Source of the DNA: Candidatus Erabacter solicola
Lineage (GTDB): Bacteria > Vulcanimicrobiota > Vulcanimicrobiia > Vulcanimicrobiales > Vulcanimicrobiaceae
NCBI GenBank assembly: GCA_003136895.1
Contig: PLDY01000034.1
Coordinates: 1-36,350, forward strand
DNA length: 36,350 nucleotides
Direction of reading: 5' to 3'
Part shown: positions 18,621-27,205 of the stretch, piece by piece
How the letters are laid out: every line of letters starts with the position of its first letter
How positions within the stretch are numbered: the first letter of the stretch is position 1
Notes under the pieces: generated by a model
Databases searched by the model: none
Seen by the model: the letters and a program-made list of their open reading frames with translations, nothing else
Told to the model about the DNA's origin: nothing
Program-made: the position numbers and the translations under genes

Positions 18621-21600
18621 AGCGCGCTCGCGTCCTCGACGAAACGGCAGAGCGCGTTGACCATGCGTAACTGCTCGACGCGCGTGCAATGCGTGTCGAG
18701 CAGCGCCGGCGAGCAGACCAGTACCGCAAGCGCCCGCGCCCGTGAGACCGCCACGTTGAGCCGGTTGCGATCGAAGAGGAACTCGAGGCCGCGCGGCAGC
18801 TCGTCGCCGTTCGATGAAGCCATCGAGAAAAAGACGACCATCGCTTCCTGACCTTGAAACTTGTCGACGGTTCCGGCGCGCACCTCACCGAGGCCGTGCG
18901 CGTCGAGCGTCCGGCGCAGACGCCGAACCTGCGCGTTGTACGGCGTCACGACCATCACATCGCCTTGTTCGAGCCGGCGCGTCGTGCCTTTGCAATCGGT
19001 AACGGTGCCCTCGAGCATCCGCCTGACCGCTTCGGCAATCGCCTCCGCTTCTTCTGAGGATTGTTGCACGTTACCATCGTGCGCGACCGGCAGGTAGCGC
19101 AATCCCGCTCCGGATGGATCCAGCCGTTGAAGCGAACACGAGGGGTCCCCGTGCAGCCGCCCGTCGTACGCGAGTTCCGAGATGAAGCGGCAGATCTCGT
19201 CCTGCATGCGGTACGTCACGGGCAAGAAGACGCCGCGGTCGGGGGCGACCGTCGTGCGCTCGCCGAGCAAGTGCTCGAGGACTGAGGCACCGGTTCCGGG
19301 CGGATGCCGCGCCTGCGAGACCTGCGCGAGCTGCATCGGATCGCCGAGCAAGATGAGATTGCGCGCCGAGGTCCCGAGCGCAATCGCATCCGCCAGAGAG
19401 ACTTGCCCCGCCTCATCGATCACGAGCACATCGAGCGTCCGATCGAAATTCGCATCGGCCAGGAGCCAGGCGGTGCCGGCAACGAGCGCGAGGTCCGTAT
19501 CTTCGTAACACCGCTTCGCGTCATCGCTCGACTCTATGAAGCCATGCTTTGAAACGAAGACGGTCTCGGGGCTGTTCGCGGTACTCTTCTTCATGCCGCG
19601 AAAGGCGAGGCCGCGTTCGGCCGCAACGGTTTCGACGCGATGCAGCAGGTTGTGAATGGCTTTATGACTCGTCGACGAGACGCCGACGCGCCGGCCCGCT
19701 AACAAAACTTCGACGATCACGTGCGCGCCGCGCCAGGTCTTTCCCGAACCCGGCGGACCTTGAATGAAGAGATAGCTCGCGTCGAGCGCCAGCGCCAGCT
19801 CGGCGAGCGACTCCGCGCTTCCGCTGCCGTCGTCGAGCGGCGCACCGAGCGCCCGGCCGCGCACGCGCGGCAAGTCGCCCCGTAAGAGATCTCCGAGGGC
19901 GCGATACTCGGTGTGTGCGCCGTCGCGCGCATACGCGCGTCCGAAGCGCGCGAGTGCCGCGCGCTGTTTCTCGTCGGGGATCGGGCGCCCCGGAACGAGC
20001 GCCTGCGGTAACGCGACGTCGCGCAGCGACGGTCCGCGGAGGAGACGCAGACGGCCTCGATCCTCGTCGATATCGACCACGGTCCCGGCTCCCGGGATCT
20101 TTCCGCTCGACGGATCGTAGGTCGCCGGATCGTGGACCGTCGCGCCAGGGCGCAGCTTGTACTCTTGCGCCGGAAACTCGAGCGTGTGGATCAGCGACTT
20201 CTTCGCGACCTCGGGCTCGATCCCGAGCACCGCAACCACCGGGCCGATCGACTCGGGATCGTCGAAGAGTTCTTCCGGCGTCTTTTCCAGCCGATCGTGG
20301 AGCGCCCACCAGGCCGGCTTCGCTTCGCGCTTGTGATATGAGAGCATCTGCCCGGCGAGCCAACGCGAACGTTGCTCCGGCAGTGCGGCCGAAGGATCGG
20401 CGACGGCTGCCGTCAATTCGATCGCCAGTTCGTCGGACGGATCTTCGGGTTTGACTTGCGACGCCTCGGCTTCGCCGCGCGCGCGCCAAGCGATCTCCGT
20501 TGCAAACCGTTCGCAGGCCTCGCCGCGCAGTTGCAGCAGCCACTTGTGCAGATCCAGGGTCGAGTCGCAGTCGGCCTTGTTGTAGGCGGAGATCTCGTCG
20601 AGCGCGCGTTGGTCGCCCGTCTCGCGGTAGCGCTCGTAGGTGACGACCGAACCGAGCGCATCCTTGACGTCCTCGCTGCGCGGCCCGAGATAGAACTGTT
20701 CGATCTTCTTCAGCGAGTAACTCTCATACGAAGCGCGTAGCGCTTGACGCACGACCTCGTACAGGTCGACCAAGACGCGCTCGCGCAACAGCACGTCGAC
20801 CTGCTCTTCGCGCGTCGCATGCGTGCTCGCCAGTCGTTTGAGCGCGACTGATTCGTACGGCGCGTAATGATAGACGTGAAGGTTCGGAAAGCGAACGCGC
20901 CGTTCCATCACGAAGTCGATGAAGCCTTCGAAGGCCTCGCGTTCGCCGGCCCGATCGTGCCCCCAGAACGGCCGAAAAGCACGTTCGCCGTCCTCGAAAG
21001 AGGAGACGCCGAAGAGATATTCGAGGCCGTCTTCGTAGAACGGATCGCCTTCCATATCGAAGTAGAGGTCGCCCGCGTCTGGCTGCGGCAGCAGCGCGAA
21101 GCCGCGCTTTTCGTCGAGCTCGAGCAATTCGTAGTGGCGCTCGCCGTCGGTTCGCGCGGCAACTTGCAGTGCGGCCTGCGCGCGGATGCGCTCGAACGTC
21201 GGCTGCGACAGCCTCGCCGGACGGAGATCGTCGCCGGCGACGGCGAGCGCCGCCACGGTCGCGATGCCGCTCGTCGCGAGTTTTACGATCTGGCTGCCGC
21301 GCACGTTGGCGACCAAACTGAGGTAATCATCGGCGCGGCGGCGCGCGATACAGGCGTCGCTCCAGCGGCAGCGTGCGCAATGTTCGACCGGAGTCGGATA
21401 CGTCTCGGCTGCGGGATCGAACGCGAGAAAGCGCTCCTTGACGCGCCGGTAGTACGCGGTGTAATCGAGACAGCGAAACGATTCCGTCCGGCCGTCGCCG
21501 AGGACCGCGTGCATGCGGTCCGGTGCGATGCCTTGCACGCGTTCGAGCAACTCGCCGTAGACACAGAGTTGGATCAAGGTCGCAGCCTTGGCCGTTCGCG

Positions 21601-22030
21601 CCAGCTTCGTATCGGCGACTTCGTAGCTCCACGCGCCAAAACGCGACGGCCGCTCGATGCGAATCAGAAAGTCGGCGACGCCGCTCCAGCCTCCGCCCAA
21701 TTCATGTTCGTCGAGGAAGGTCGCGCCGTGAACGATCTCGGCCCCGGCCTCGAGTGCGGCGATCGTCTCGGCCGCCGCGCTGCGCCGTGCCTCGAGACTC
21801 GGGCCCGCGGCGATGTCGACGACCGTCTTGCCTTCGGCGCGCAGGCGCGCGAGATAGGCAATCTCGTGCGCCTGTCCCTTGTGCGCGACAAGCAACTCCT
21901 CGGGCGAGGGTCGCGGCCGCGTTTCCAGACCGAGTGCGACCTTCCGGTCGAGCGCCGCCAGATGCTCGCAGGCCACGAAATCGACCAGCTTACCGGCCGA
22001 GAGCAACTGCGAGTCCGCGGCGCGTTCCAT
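18617..22030 (-). CDS. TM0106-type RecB-like nuclease fused to a Dna2/UPF1-type superfamily 1 helicase
   Basis: 1137 residues from ATG at 22028-22030; upstream codons in the open frame antiparallel the gene at 22120 and are not credible. The N-terminal RecB-like nuclease has the core YEVADTKLA (PD-(D/E)xK type), followed by a Cys cluster with CARCRWSDAC that may bind Fe-S or zinc. A middle DEDD/RNase H-like exonuclease segment begins DLYFDMEGDPF. The helicase half has Walker A GPPGSGKT (about 758-765), Walker B LVIDEAGQ, motif III LLGDPMQLAQV, and the C-terminal TVDKFQGQEA and NRLNVAVSRA motifs. It probably resects or repairs DNA; the biological role of this family is little studied. No partner subunit gene is adjacent. 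Confidence 0.9.
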   Translation of the reverse strand: MERAADSQLLSAGKLVDFVACEHLAALDRKVALGLETRPRPSPEELLVAHKGQAHEIAYLARLRAEGKTVVDIAAGPSLEARRSAAAETIAALEAGAEIVHGATFLDEHELGGGWSGVADFLIRIERPSRFGAWSYEVADTKLARTAKAATLIQLCVYGELLERVQGIAPDRMHAVLGDGRTESFRCLDYTAYYRRVKERFLAFDPAAETYPTPVEHCARCRWSDACIARRRADDYLSLVANVRGSQIVKLATSGIATVAALAVAGDDLRPARLSQPTFERIRAQAALQVAARTDGERHYELLELDEKRGFALLPQPDAGDLYFDMEGDPFYEDGLEYLFGVSSFEDGERAFRPFWGHDRAGEREAFEGFIDFVMERRVRFPNLHVYHYAPYESVALKRLASTHATREEQVDVLLRERVLVDLYEVVRQALRASYESYSLKKIEQFYLGPRSEDVKDALGSVVTYERYRETGDQRALDEISAYNKADCDSTLDLHKWLLQLRGEACERFATEIAWRARGEAEASQVKPEDPSDELAIELTAAVADPSAALPEQRSRWLAGQMLSYHKREAKPAWWALHDRLEKTPEELFDDPESIGPVVAVLGIEPEVAKKSLIHTLEFPAQEYKLRPGATVHDPATYDPSSGKIPGAGTVVDIDEDRGRLRLLRGPSLRDVALPQALVPGRPIPDEKQRAALARFGRAYARDGAHTEYRALGDLLRGDLPRVRGRALGAPLDDGSGSAESLAELALALDASYLFIQGPPGSGKTWRGAHVIVEVLLAGRRVGVSSTSHKAIHNLLHRVETVAAERGLAFRGMKKSTANSPETVFVSKHGFIESSDDAKRCYEDTDLALVAGTAWLLADANFDRTLDVLVIDEAGQVSLADAIALGTSARNLILLGDPMQLAQVSQARHPPGTGASVLEHLLGERTTVAPDRGVFLPVTYRMQDEICRFISELAYDGRLHGDPSCSLQRLDPSGAGLRYLPVAHDGNVQQSSEEAEAIAEAVRRMLEGTVTDCKGTTRRLEQGDVMVVTPYNAQVRRLRRTLDAHGLGEVRAGTVDKFQGQEAMVVFFSMASSNGDELPRGLEFLFDRNRLNVAVSRARALAVLVCSPALLDTHCTRVEQLRMVNALCRFVEDASAL

Positions 22031-22119
22031 GCACCTATCATCGCATGCCGGTGTGCCACCGTCCTGGCACAACCCCGCTTCACAGGGCTCGCCGCTTCGC
22101 CGAGTCGAACCGAGCGCGC

Positions 22120-22785
22120 ATGCGGCGCTACCAGGCAGCAACTCTTTTTCTTCTGAGCGCGGCGCTGGTTCTGCCCGCGCGCGCGGGGGCGATCGCGCCG
22201 GGCTGGCTGGAACTGCGCCCCGGACAGGTTGCGCGCGTCGGCGCCGCACCGTGGCCGATGACCGAACCGGAAGCGGCGCTGAGCGGCAGCGAAGATTCCG
22301 CGGCGAAGAATCCCGACGATTACGCCGTGCGGCCGAGCGACGCGATCCACGAGCCGATCGGGCTGCGAGTCGTCATCGAACGCGTCTACGACGACAAGGT
22401 CGTACGCGTGCGGCCGGACGGCGTGGCCTGGTCGGCCTACACGCGCCTCGATCAACTCGCTCCCGAGGTGCCTGTCGGAACCGATTTGGTAGTCGCGGGC
22501 GGGTTCGGCAACTACGGCGACTTCTATCCGGCGCTCGAGACGCCCGCGCGGGGCGCGATCGAGCTCGTGACCGGCACGCCGATCGTGGCGCTGAAGATGG
22601 GCACGGCCGTCTATGACCCGGAGGGCAGCGACTTCGTGCGCGTCAAGGTCCTCGTCAAGGCCGGCAAGATGCGCGGCCGGGTCGGGTGGATTCCGGTCCT
22701 GTACACGGGCCTGCCCGGCGCCGGCGGCACGCCGCTCTCGACCACCGAGAGCGCCTGCCGTTGCCGCCTCCTCGAGTTCCGTTAA
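22120..22785 (+). CDS. Secreted protein of unknown function
   Basis: 221 residues from ATG 22120, the first Met before a clear signal peptide (RRYQAATLFLLSAALVLPARAGA). The mature part is acidic and beta-rich, with repeated short strands (VVIERVYDDKVVRVRPDGVAWSAYTRLDQL, RVGWIPVLYTGLP) that recall SH3-like beta-barrel segments, and ends with a CRC motif near the C terminus. No lipobox or catalytic motif was found. It is divergent from the nuclease-helicase gene, with 89 nt between starts, and 51 nt upstream of the acyltransferase gene, so it may share its message. Confidence 0.75.
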   Translation: MRRYQAATLFLLSAALVLPARAGAIAPGWLELRPGQVARVGAAPWPMTEPEAALSGSEDSAAKNPDDYAVRPSDAIHEPIGLRVVIERVYDDKVVRVRPDGVAWSAYTRLDQLAPEVPVGTDLVVAGGFGNYGDFYPALETPARGAIELVTGTPIVALKMGTAVYDPEGSDFVRVKVLVKAGKMRGRVGWIPVLYTGLPGAGGTPLSTTESACRCRLLEFR

Positions 22786-22836
22786 CCAGCCCCGAACCTT
22801 CACGTTCGAGGCTCCAACGGCCGATAGTCACTAGTG

Positions 22837-24234
22837 ATGGAACACGCACAGCGGTTCGGCTATTTCGCCGGTCTTCGGGCGCTGGCGGTCTGCGGCGTTT
22901 TGGCCTACGAAGTGCTCAAACACGCTCCCAGCCTGGCCTTCAACCCGCTCTGGCACCGCGCGGCCTTCGACGGGCTGCACGGCTTCGAACTGTTCCTCGT
23001 GCTGGCGGGCTTCGCGCTCGCGTTCCCGGCGCTCGCGACCTTGCGGGCCGAAGGCGTCGCCTCACTCGATCCGGGAGGCTTCGCGCTCGCGCGCGCCTTC
23101 CGTCTGATCCCGACCTACTATGCCGTCCTGGCATTGACCCTCATGCTGCCGTACGCCGCTTCGCACTACGGCCTGAGCGCGTTCGGCCACGCGGAACTCC
23201 CCGCACCCGGTCGCGTCCTCGAGCAGATGCTCTTCAGTGGCAGTAACTTCGGAAACGACGCGTTCTGGGCGCTCGCAGTGCTCGTGCGCGCTCTGGTTCT
23301 CTTTCCGCTTCTGCTCGCGGTCTACGTTCGCAAGCCGCAGCTGTTCGTCGCACTCGCCGCCGGCGCGTGGCTCGCGAGCCTGCTGACGCCGGCGCACCAA
23401 CTCGATATCGGCGCGCTGCCGGCGTTCATGCTCGGCATCATGGCTGCCGATCTGCGCGCCCGAGCGCATGCGTGGGAGCGTCTCGCGCTACCCATCGGCG
23501 CGGCCGCCGCGGTCGCCGCATTTGCGTTGGATCCGTGGATTGCGAGCCTGCCGGGACCGCGACTTGGCGCGGGCATCGAAACGTGGAATCCACTTTGGGC
23601 GATCGCCGCGTTCGCACTGGTCGTCGCACCCTCACGTTTGCCCTGGTTGCAGCGCATCCTATCGTTCCCGGTGCTCACGCTACTCGGCGCATCCGCGTAC
23701 TCGATCGCGCTGATCGCCGAACCCGTCGCCGCGTATATCGTGCGCAAGGCAACGCCGACGCTCGGCACAGGGACCGCAGCCGCGCACGCATTTCTCATCG
23801 CGCTCTTGGCCGGTCTCGCGATTTGGCTCGCCTTCGACCGGCATTTCGCCGACGCCGATTTCCGCCGCCGCGTCTTCGAGACCGTGCGTTCCGCGTACGG
23901 GCGCCTACGCTCGTCCGCGCGGCTCATGCCCCTTCGCTTCGACGCCACGCAGGACGCGCGCGCCACCGATCTCGCCTCGCGATCGATGCACGTTCACGCC
24001 CAGGGTGAACTCTCCGTTCTGATCAAGCGCACGGGATCGCCCGACGAACTCTACGCCGACATTCTGGCGACCAAGGTGCGCTTCGCCGAACGCGGCTCGT
24101 TTACGCCCTTCTACTTCGACACGCCGCGCGTCGTGGAAGCGGCCCGTATCGTGAACGTCGCTCACGAAGCGACGGAAGCGGAGCAGCCTCGCCCATCGAT
24201 TCACCTTCACATCTCACCCTCCGGAGCTGCCTAA
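22837..24234 (+). CDS. Acyltransferase-3 family membrane protein lacking the catalytic His, with C-terminal soluble tail
   Basis: 465 residues from ATG 22837 (a GTG at 22834 is equally open). About ten membrane spans up to residue 345 match the acyltransferase-3 (OafA/NodX-like) layout, with recognisable counterparts of the helix-1 block (YFAGLRALAV), the FFVLSGF motif (ELFLVLAGFAL) and RxxRLxPxYY (RAFRLIPTYY). The usual R-x10-H of helix 1 reads R14-x10-E25, and the Asp three residues before Arg is Ala. After the last span a roughly 115-residue soluble region follows that is unusual for the family. The stop overlaps the next start by 1 nt (TAATG), so the two proteins probably act together. 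Acyl transfer activity is doubtful. Confidence 0.82.
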   Translation: MEHAQRFGYFAGLRALAVCGVLAYEVLKHAPSLAFNPLWHRAAFDGLHGFELFLVLAGFALAFPALATLRAEGVASLDPGGFALARAFRLIPTYYAVLALTLMLPYAASHYGLSAFGHAELPAPGRVLEQMLFSGSNFGNDAFWALAVLVRALVLFPLLLAVYVRKPQLFVALAAGAWLASLLTPAHQLDIGALPAFMLGIMAADLRARAHAWERLALPIGAAAAVAAFALDPWIASLPGPRLGAGIETWNPLWAIAAFALVVAPSRLPWLQRILSFPVLTLLGASAYSIALIAEPVAAYIVRKATPTLGTGTAAAHAFLIALLAGLAIWLAFDRHFADADFRRRVFETVRSAYGRLRSSARLMPLRFDATQDARATDLASRSMHVHAQGELSVLIKRTGSPDELYADILATKVRFAERGSFTPFYFDTPRVVEAARIVNVAHEATEAEQPRPSIHLHISPSGAA

Positions 24235-25142
24235 TGTTTGAGCCGGTCTCCGCTCAAAGCGCCATCGAACGCGCTCAAGCCGCGCTGAACGCCGCAGAGT
24301 CACGCTTGCCGGCGACCGAGGCGATCGCGCGCGAAAAGCGCCGGCTGCGCGCCGAGGCCGCCGAGCGCCGCATCGAACTCGAGCAGCGCGTCAATGACGC
24401 GCGGGCGCGCGAAGCGTTAGTGCAGGCGCGACGGGAATACGTCAATCAGGGCGCCGCGAGTTTCCGCGCCGCTCAGGCTTTCGCCGCCGCCGCAAAGACA
24501 GAAGCGGAGGCCGCCGGCGACCGCGAGCGTGCGCAACGCGAGCGTACGGTCGAGGACCGCGCCGCGTACGAAGCGTCGCTGCTGGAGGAACGCGCGGACC
24601 GCGAACGCGCGAGCGACCCAAGCCCAATCGGCGAACGCGTCGAATTGGAAGCGCGTCTGGCCACCGAACGCGAACGCGAAGCGACCCTAACCCGCGAGCA
24701 AGACTCTGCGGAAGCGACGATCTCGTTGATCCGCGGCGAGATCTCCGCAGCCCTAGCCGAAGTCGAGCGCGCGCGCGCCACGACGACGGCTCCGCCGCCC
24801 CCGGTCGTCGCGCCGGACCCGCCGCTTGGAACGCAGCCTTCGGAGCGCAGCGTAGCCCTTATCCAACTCGAAGTGACGATCGCCGAACTGCGCGACGCGG
24901 AAGCGAAGCTTGCAGTGCGACGCGCCGAGGCCGAATGCGCGTTCGCTAGTTTGATCGGAAATGAAATCCAGCCCGCAGAACCTCTGCAAGCGCGCGCCGA
25001 GGCTCCGGTCTTCGAGAAACCGGCACAGATCGAGCGCCCGGAACCCGCGCCGGCGCCAGCGAAACGATTGCCGACGAACGGGGAACTGATCGCGGGGGTG
25101 ATCCTCAGTCTGTTCGCGCAGCGGCCGCCGCCCGCCGCTTAG
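24234..25142 (+). CDS. Ala/Glu/Arg-rich coiled-coil protein of unknown function
   Basis: 302 residues from ATG 24234, sharing the A of TAATG with the acyltransferase stop. The first about 190 residues are strongly charged heptad-like helix (runs such as AEAAGDRERAQRERTVEDR) with no signal peptide, interrupted by a Pro-rich hinge (TTAPPPPVVAPDPP) and a second coil near residues 205-245. The C terminus ends with a Pro/Ala linker and a short hydrophobic helix GELIAGVILSLFAQ. It is probably a cytoplasmic scaffold or membrane-associated partner of the acyltransferase-like protein. No family was recognised. Confidence 0.75.
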   Translation: MFEPVSAQSAIERAQAALNAAESRLPATEAIAREKRRLRAEAAERRIELEQRVNDARAREALVQARREYVNQGAASFRAAQAFAAAAKTEAEAAGDRERAQRERTVEDRAAYEASLLEERADRERASDPSPIGERVELEARLATEREREATLTREQDSAEATISLIRGEISAALAEVERARATTTAPPPPVVAPDPPLGTQPSERSVALIQLEVTIAELRDAEAKLAVRRAEAECAFASLIGNEIQPAEPLQARAEAPVFEKPAQIERPEPAPAPAKRLPTNGELIAGVILSLFAQRPPPAA

Positions 25143-25158
25143 CCCGCGCTAAGCGGGC
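25142..25158. terminator. Possible bidirectional terminator hairpin
   Basis: GCCCGC (25142-25147) and GCGGGC (25153-25158) form a GC-rich stem with a 5-nt loop, spanning the 6-nt gap between two convergent genes and overlapping both stop regions. No T-tract follows on either strand, so intrinsic termination would be weak. Confidence 0.4.
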
Positions 25159-26909
25159 AGCTCAAACGAGAATTCAGAGAACGTTCCGTTCTCCGAATCG
25201 ACCGAGATCGAACCGCCGCAATCGTCGACGACGCGTCGCTTGATCGTACTCAGGCCGCTGCCAAGCGCCGGTGAAAACATGAAACCGGCAATCTGCGATT
25301 CATCGATCGAAACGGCGCTCTCGGCGTCGATCAATCCCGCGGCAACAGCCCGGTCGCGAATTGTAGACGTATCGAGTCCGCGCCCATCGTCGCGAAACGT
25401 CAACCCGAACGCCCCCGGCACAGCCATCGTTGCCGGCGTGATATCGATCGCGCCGGCGCGCGGCTTTCCAGAGGCCTCTCGAACCGACGGATCCTCGATC
25501 CCGTGCTCGAGTGCGTTATGCGTCAATTCCAAGAGCACGTCTTTGACGAGCGCCCGCCGTTCCGGCGAAAGCGTCTGCGAATCCAAACCGCTTGCGTTCA
25601 CGACGACCTGCTTTCCAAGTTTGCGGGCCCGCTCGTTAGCGAGCTTCGAAACGGCAGCGCCGAGATCGTTCGTCACTTGCTGCGGCGGCGTAGGCTCGGA
25701 AATCGGCGTCGCTACCGGCGTGGCTTCATTCTCCCGTTCGGCCGCGTCCTCGCCGGGCGCGGCCAGCCGTGCTCGCAACGCTTGCAGGCCGTCAAGCTCG
25801 GAGCGAAACGCGGACTGCTCCATAACCAGCGTTAGGAAATCATCTCCGCGCAAGATGTCATAGAGCTTCAGGTACGCGATCTTCGCTTCGTAGTCGGCGG
25901 CACGCGTCTCGAAGTAGCGAAGTTGCAACGTCGCCGCCGAAGTCTTTATGGCGCGGACCTGCTGCAGAATCGTCTCAAGCCGCTCCCGGAACGCTTCGCT
26001 TTGCCCGCTGCGCAGCGACACGTGGCCCGCGCGAAGCGTCTCGTCGATCGAGCCCAGATGTTTCGTGACCCCACTGGCGAAAGCGTCGAGCGCTTCGGGC
26101 GCGACGTGCACGATTCCAATCAGCATATCGAACTGCTTGGCCTTAGTAGCATCGACCTCACGCTCGCTCCGTTCGCGTTGCAGGCGTTCGGTCGTATCTT
26201 CGATCCAAACCAGAGCGCGCGCATCCGGCCCCGTCTCGACGGTGGGCCGCACGACGAACGACAGCGTGTGGAGCGCCTTGGCGCCATTCGGCGTCGTGGC
26301 AATCACTTCGACGTTCCAAAGCGGATGCGGCGGTGCGCCGGCTGCGTTCGCAGCCGAATCGAAGATCGTTCCGAGATACGCGTGGGCCGCGTCGAACTTG
26401 GCCTCGGGCAAGAGCCGCCGCAGCATACTCAACAGATTGTCGTCGTCAAACTCGCTGCGCGGCAAGACGCCGTCCAACTCGCGCGTATGGCGTACCAAGA
26501 TGCGATACTCGCGATCGATCGTGAGGACGCTCCCGGGTATCGCGTCAAGAATGAATTGAGCCTCGCGATTCGCGGTGTCGAGCGTCGCGTTTCGCTGCGT
26601 CAAGTCTGCGTTGGCTTGCGTCAGCGTCGCGTTCTCAAGGGCGAAGCGTTGTTCGCGGCCGCCCCTCGAGCGCAAGAGGCCAAAGACGAACAAGGCAAAT
26701 CCGGCAACCCCGAGCGCGGTCAGCGACCAAAATGCTCCGGCTGAGAGCGACTCGGCGGCGCGCGAACCGAAGACCGCGAGCGCGATTGCGAGGAGTATGA
26801 ATCCAGCGGTCGGCGCGGCGAGGGCGATCATCGCCGAACGATCGAGCTTGCTTCCGTCGGCCGCCGCCGGCGCGTTCTCCGGAGACTCGGTCAGGATCAG
26901 CTTTCTCAT
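25149..26909 (-). CDS. CheA-like membrane histidine kinase homologue with degenerate Hpt domain
   Basis: 586 residues. Two membrane spans (about 26-48 and 59-79) lead into a coiled coil (82-115), a PAS-like domain (about 116-245), an Hpt-like helical bundle (about 255-350), a linker and a CheA-type HATPase. The ATPase has the N box ELTHNALEHGIEDP (Asn465), DDGRGLD (507-513) and GSGLSTIKRRV. The Hpt element HxxKG of CheA is replaced by RAIKT with Arg319 where the phospho-accepting His should be, and no conventional DHp His (H-E-x-x-x-P) is visible. It may be a pseudokinase or act on another protein. The start follows the stop of the small upstream gene directly. Confidence 0.85.
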   Translation of the reverse strand: MRKLILTESPENAPAAADGSKLDRSAMIALAAPTAGFILLAIALAVFGSRAAESLSAGAFWSLTALGVAGFALFVFGLLRSRGGREQRFALENATLTQANADLTQRNATLDTANREAQFILDAIPGSVLTIDREYRILVRHTRELDGVLPRSEFDDDNLLSMLRRLLPEAKFDAAHAYLGTIFDSAANAAGAPPHPLWNVEVIATTPNGAKALHTLSFVVRPTVETGPDARALVWIEDTTERLQRERSEREVDATKAKQFDMLIGIVHVAPEALDAFASGVTKHLGSIDETLRAGHVSLRSGQSEAFRERLETILQQVRAIKTSAATLQLRYFETRAADYEAKIAYLKLYDILRGDDFLTLVMEQSAFRSELDGLQALRARLAAPGEDAAERENEATPVATPISEPTPPQQVTNDLGAAVSKLANERARKLGKQVVVNASGLDSQTLSPERRALVKDVLLELTHNALEHGIEDPSVREASGKPRAGAIDITPATMAVPGAFGLTFRDDGRGLDTSTIRDRAVAAGLIDAESAVSIDESQIAGFMFSPALGSGLSTIKRRVVDDCGGSISVDSENGTFSEFSFELPA

Positions 26910-27086
26910 CTATGAGATTTCGGTTTCGGACGGCGAACGTTCGACAGTGCTCTCTTCAGCCAGCGCCGCCCGCTCGATCTCAGTGCGCGTCCTCGCCCGC
27001 TTGTCCTTGTGGGCTCCGGCCGGGCGAAGATTGGTCGGCGGACCTAGCCGCGGAACCAAAGGCGTTCGTTTGCGCTTTTTCGACAT
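26910..27086 (-). CDS. 58-residue basic protein of unknown function
   Basis: From ATG at 27084-27086 with a strong SD AGAGGAG 8 nt upstream. The N-terminal half is very basic (SKKRKRT..., AHKDKRARTRTE) and Pro-rich, the C-terminal half acidic and Ser-rich. It has no membrane span. TAG at 26910-26912 is immediately followed by the ATG of the kinase gene, so the pair is surely translated from one message and the kinase may depend on coupling. A nucleic-acid binding role is possible from charge alone. The longer ORF in this frame up to 27899 has no support and is discounted. Confidence 0.65.
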   Translation of the reverse strand: MSKKRKRTPLVPRLGPPTNLRPAGAHKDKRARTRTEIERAALAEESTVERSPSETEIS

Positions 27087-27205
27087 GACGGTGCTCCTCT
27101 GGGCTATCATACCGCCCGCGGCCGCCCGGGCGCCATAGCGAAGGGGCCCGCTGACGCGAGGGTCGCAGACGCTTGCGCGCCGGAGCTGTCGTGTACGGTA
27201 ACCGA

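Noticed and set aside
20867-22156. 429-codon plus-strand frame inside the nuclease-helicase gene
   Set aside because: Antisense shadow: no SD or family features, while the minus strand has continuous helicase and nuclease motifs.
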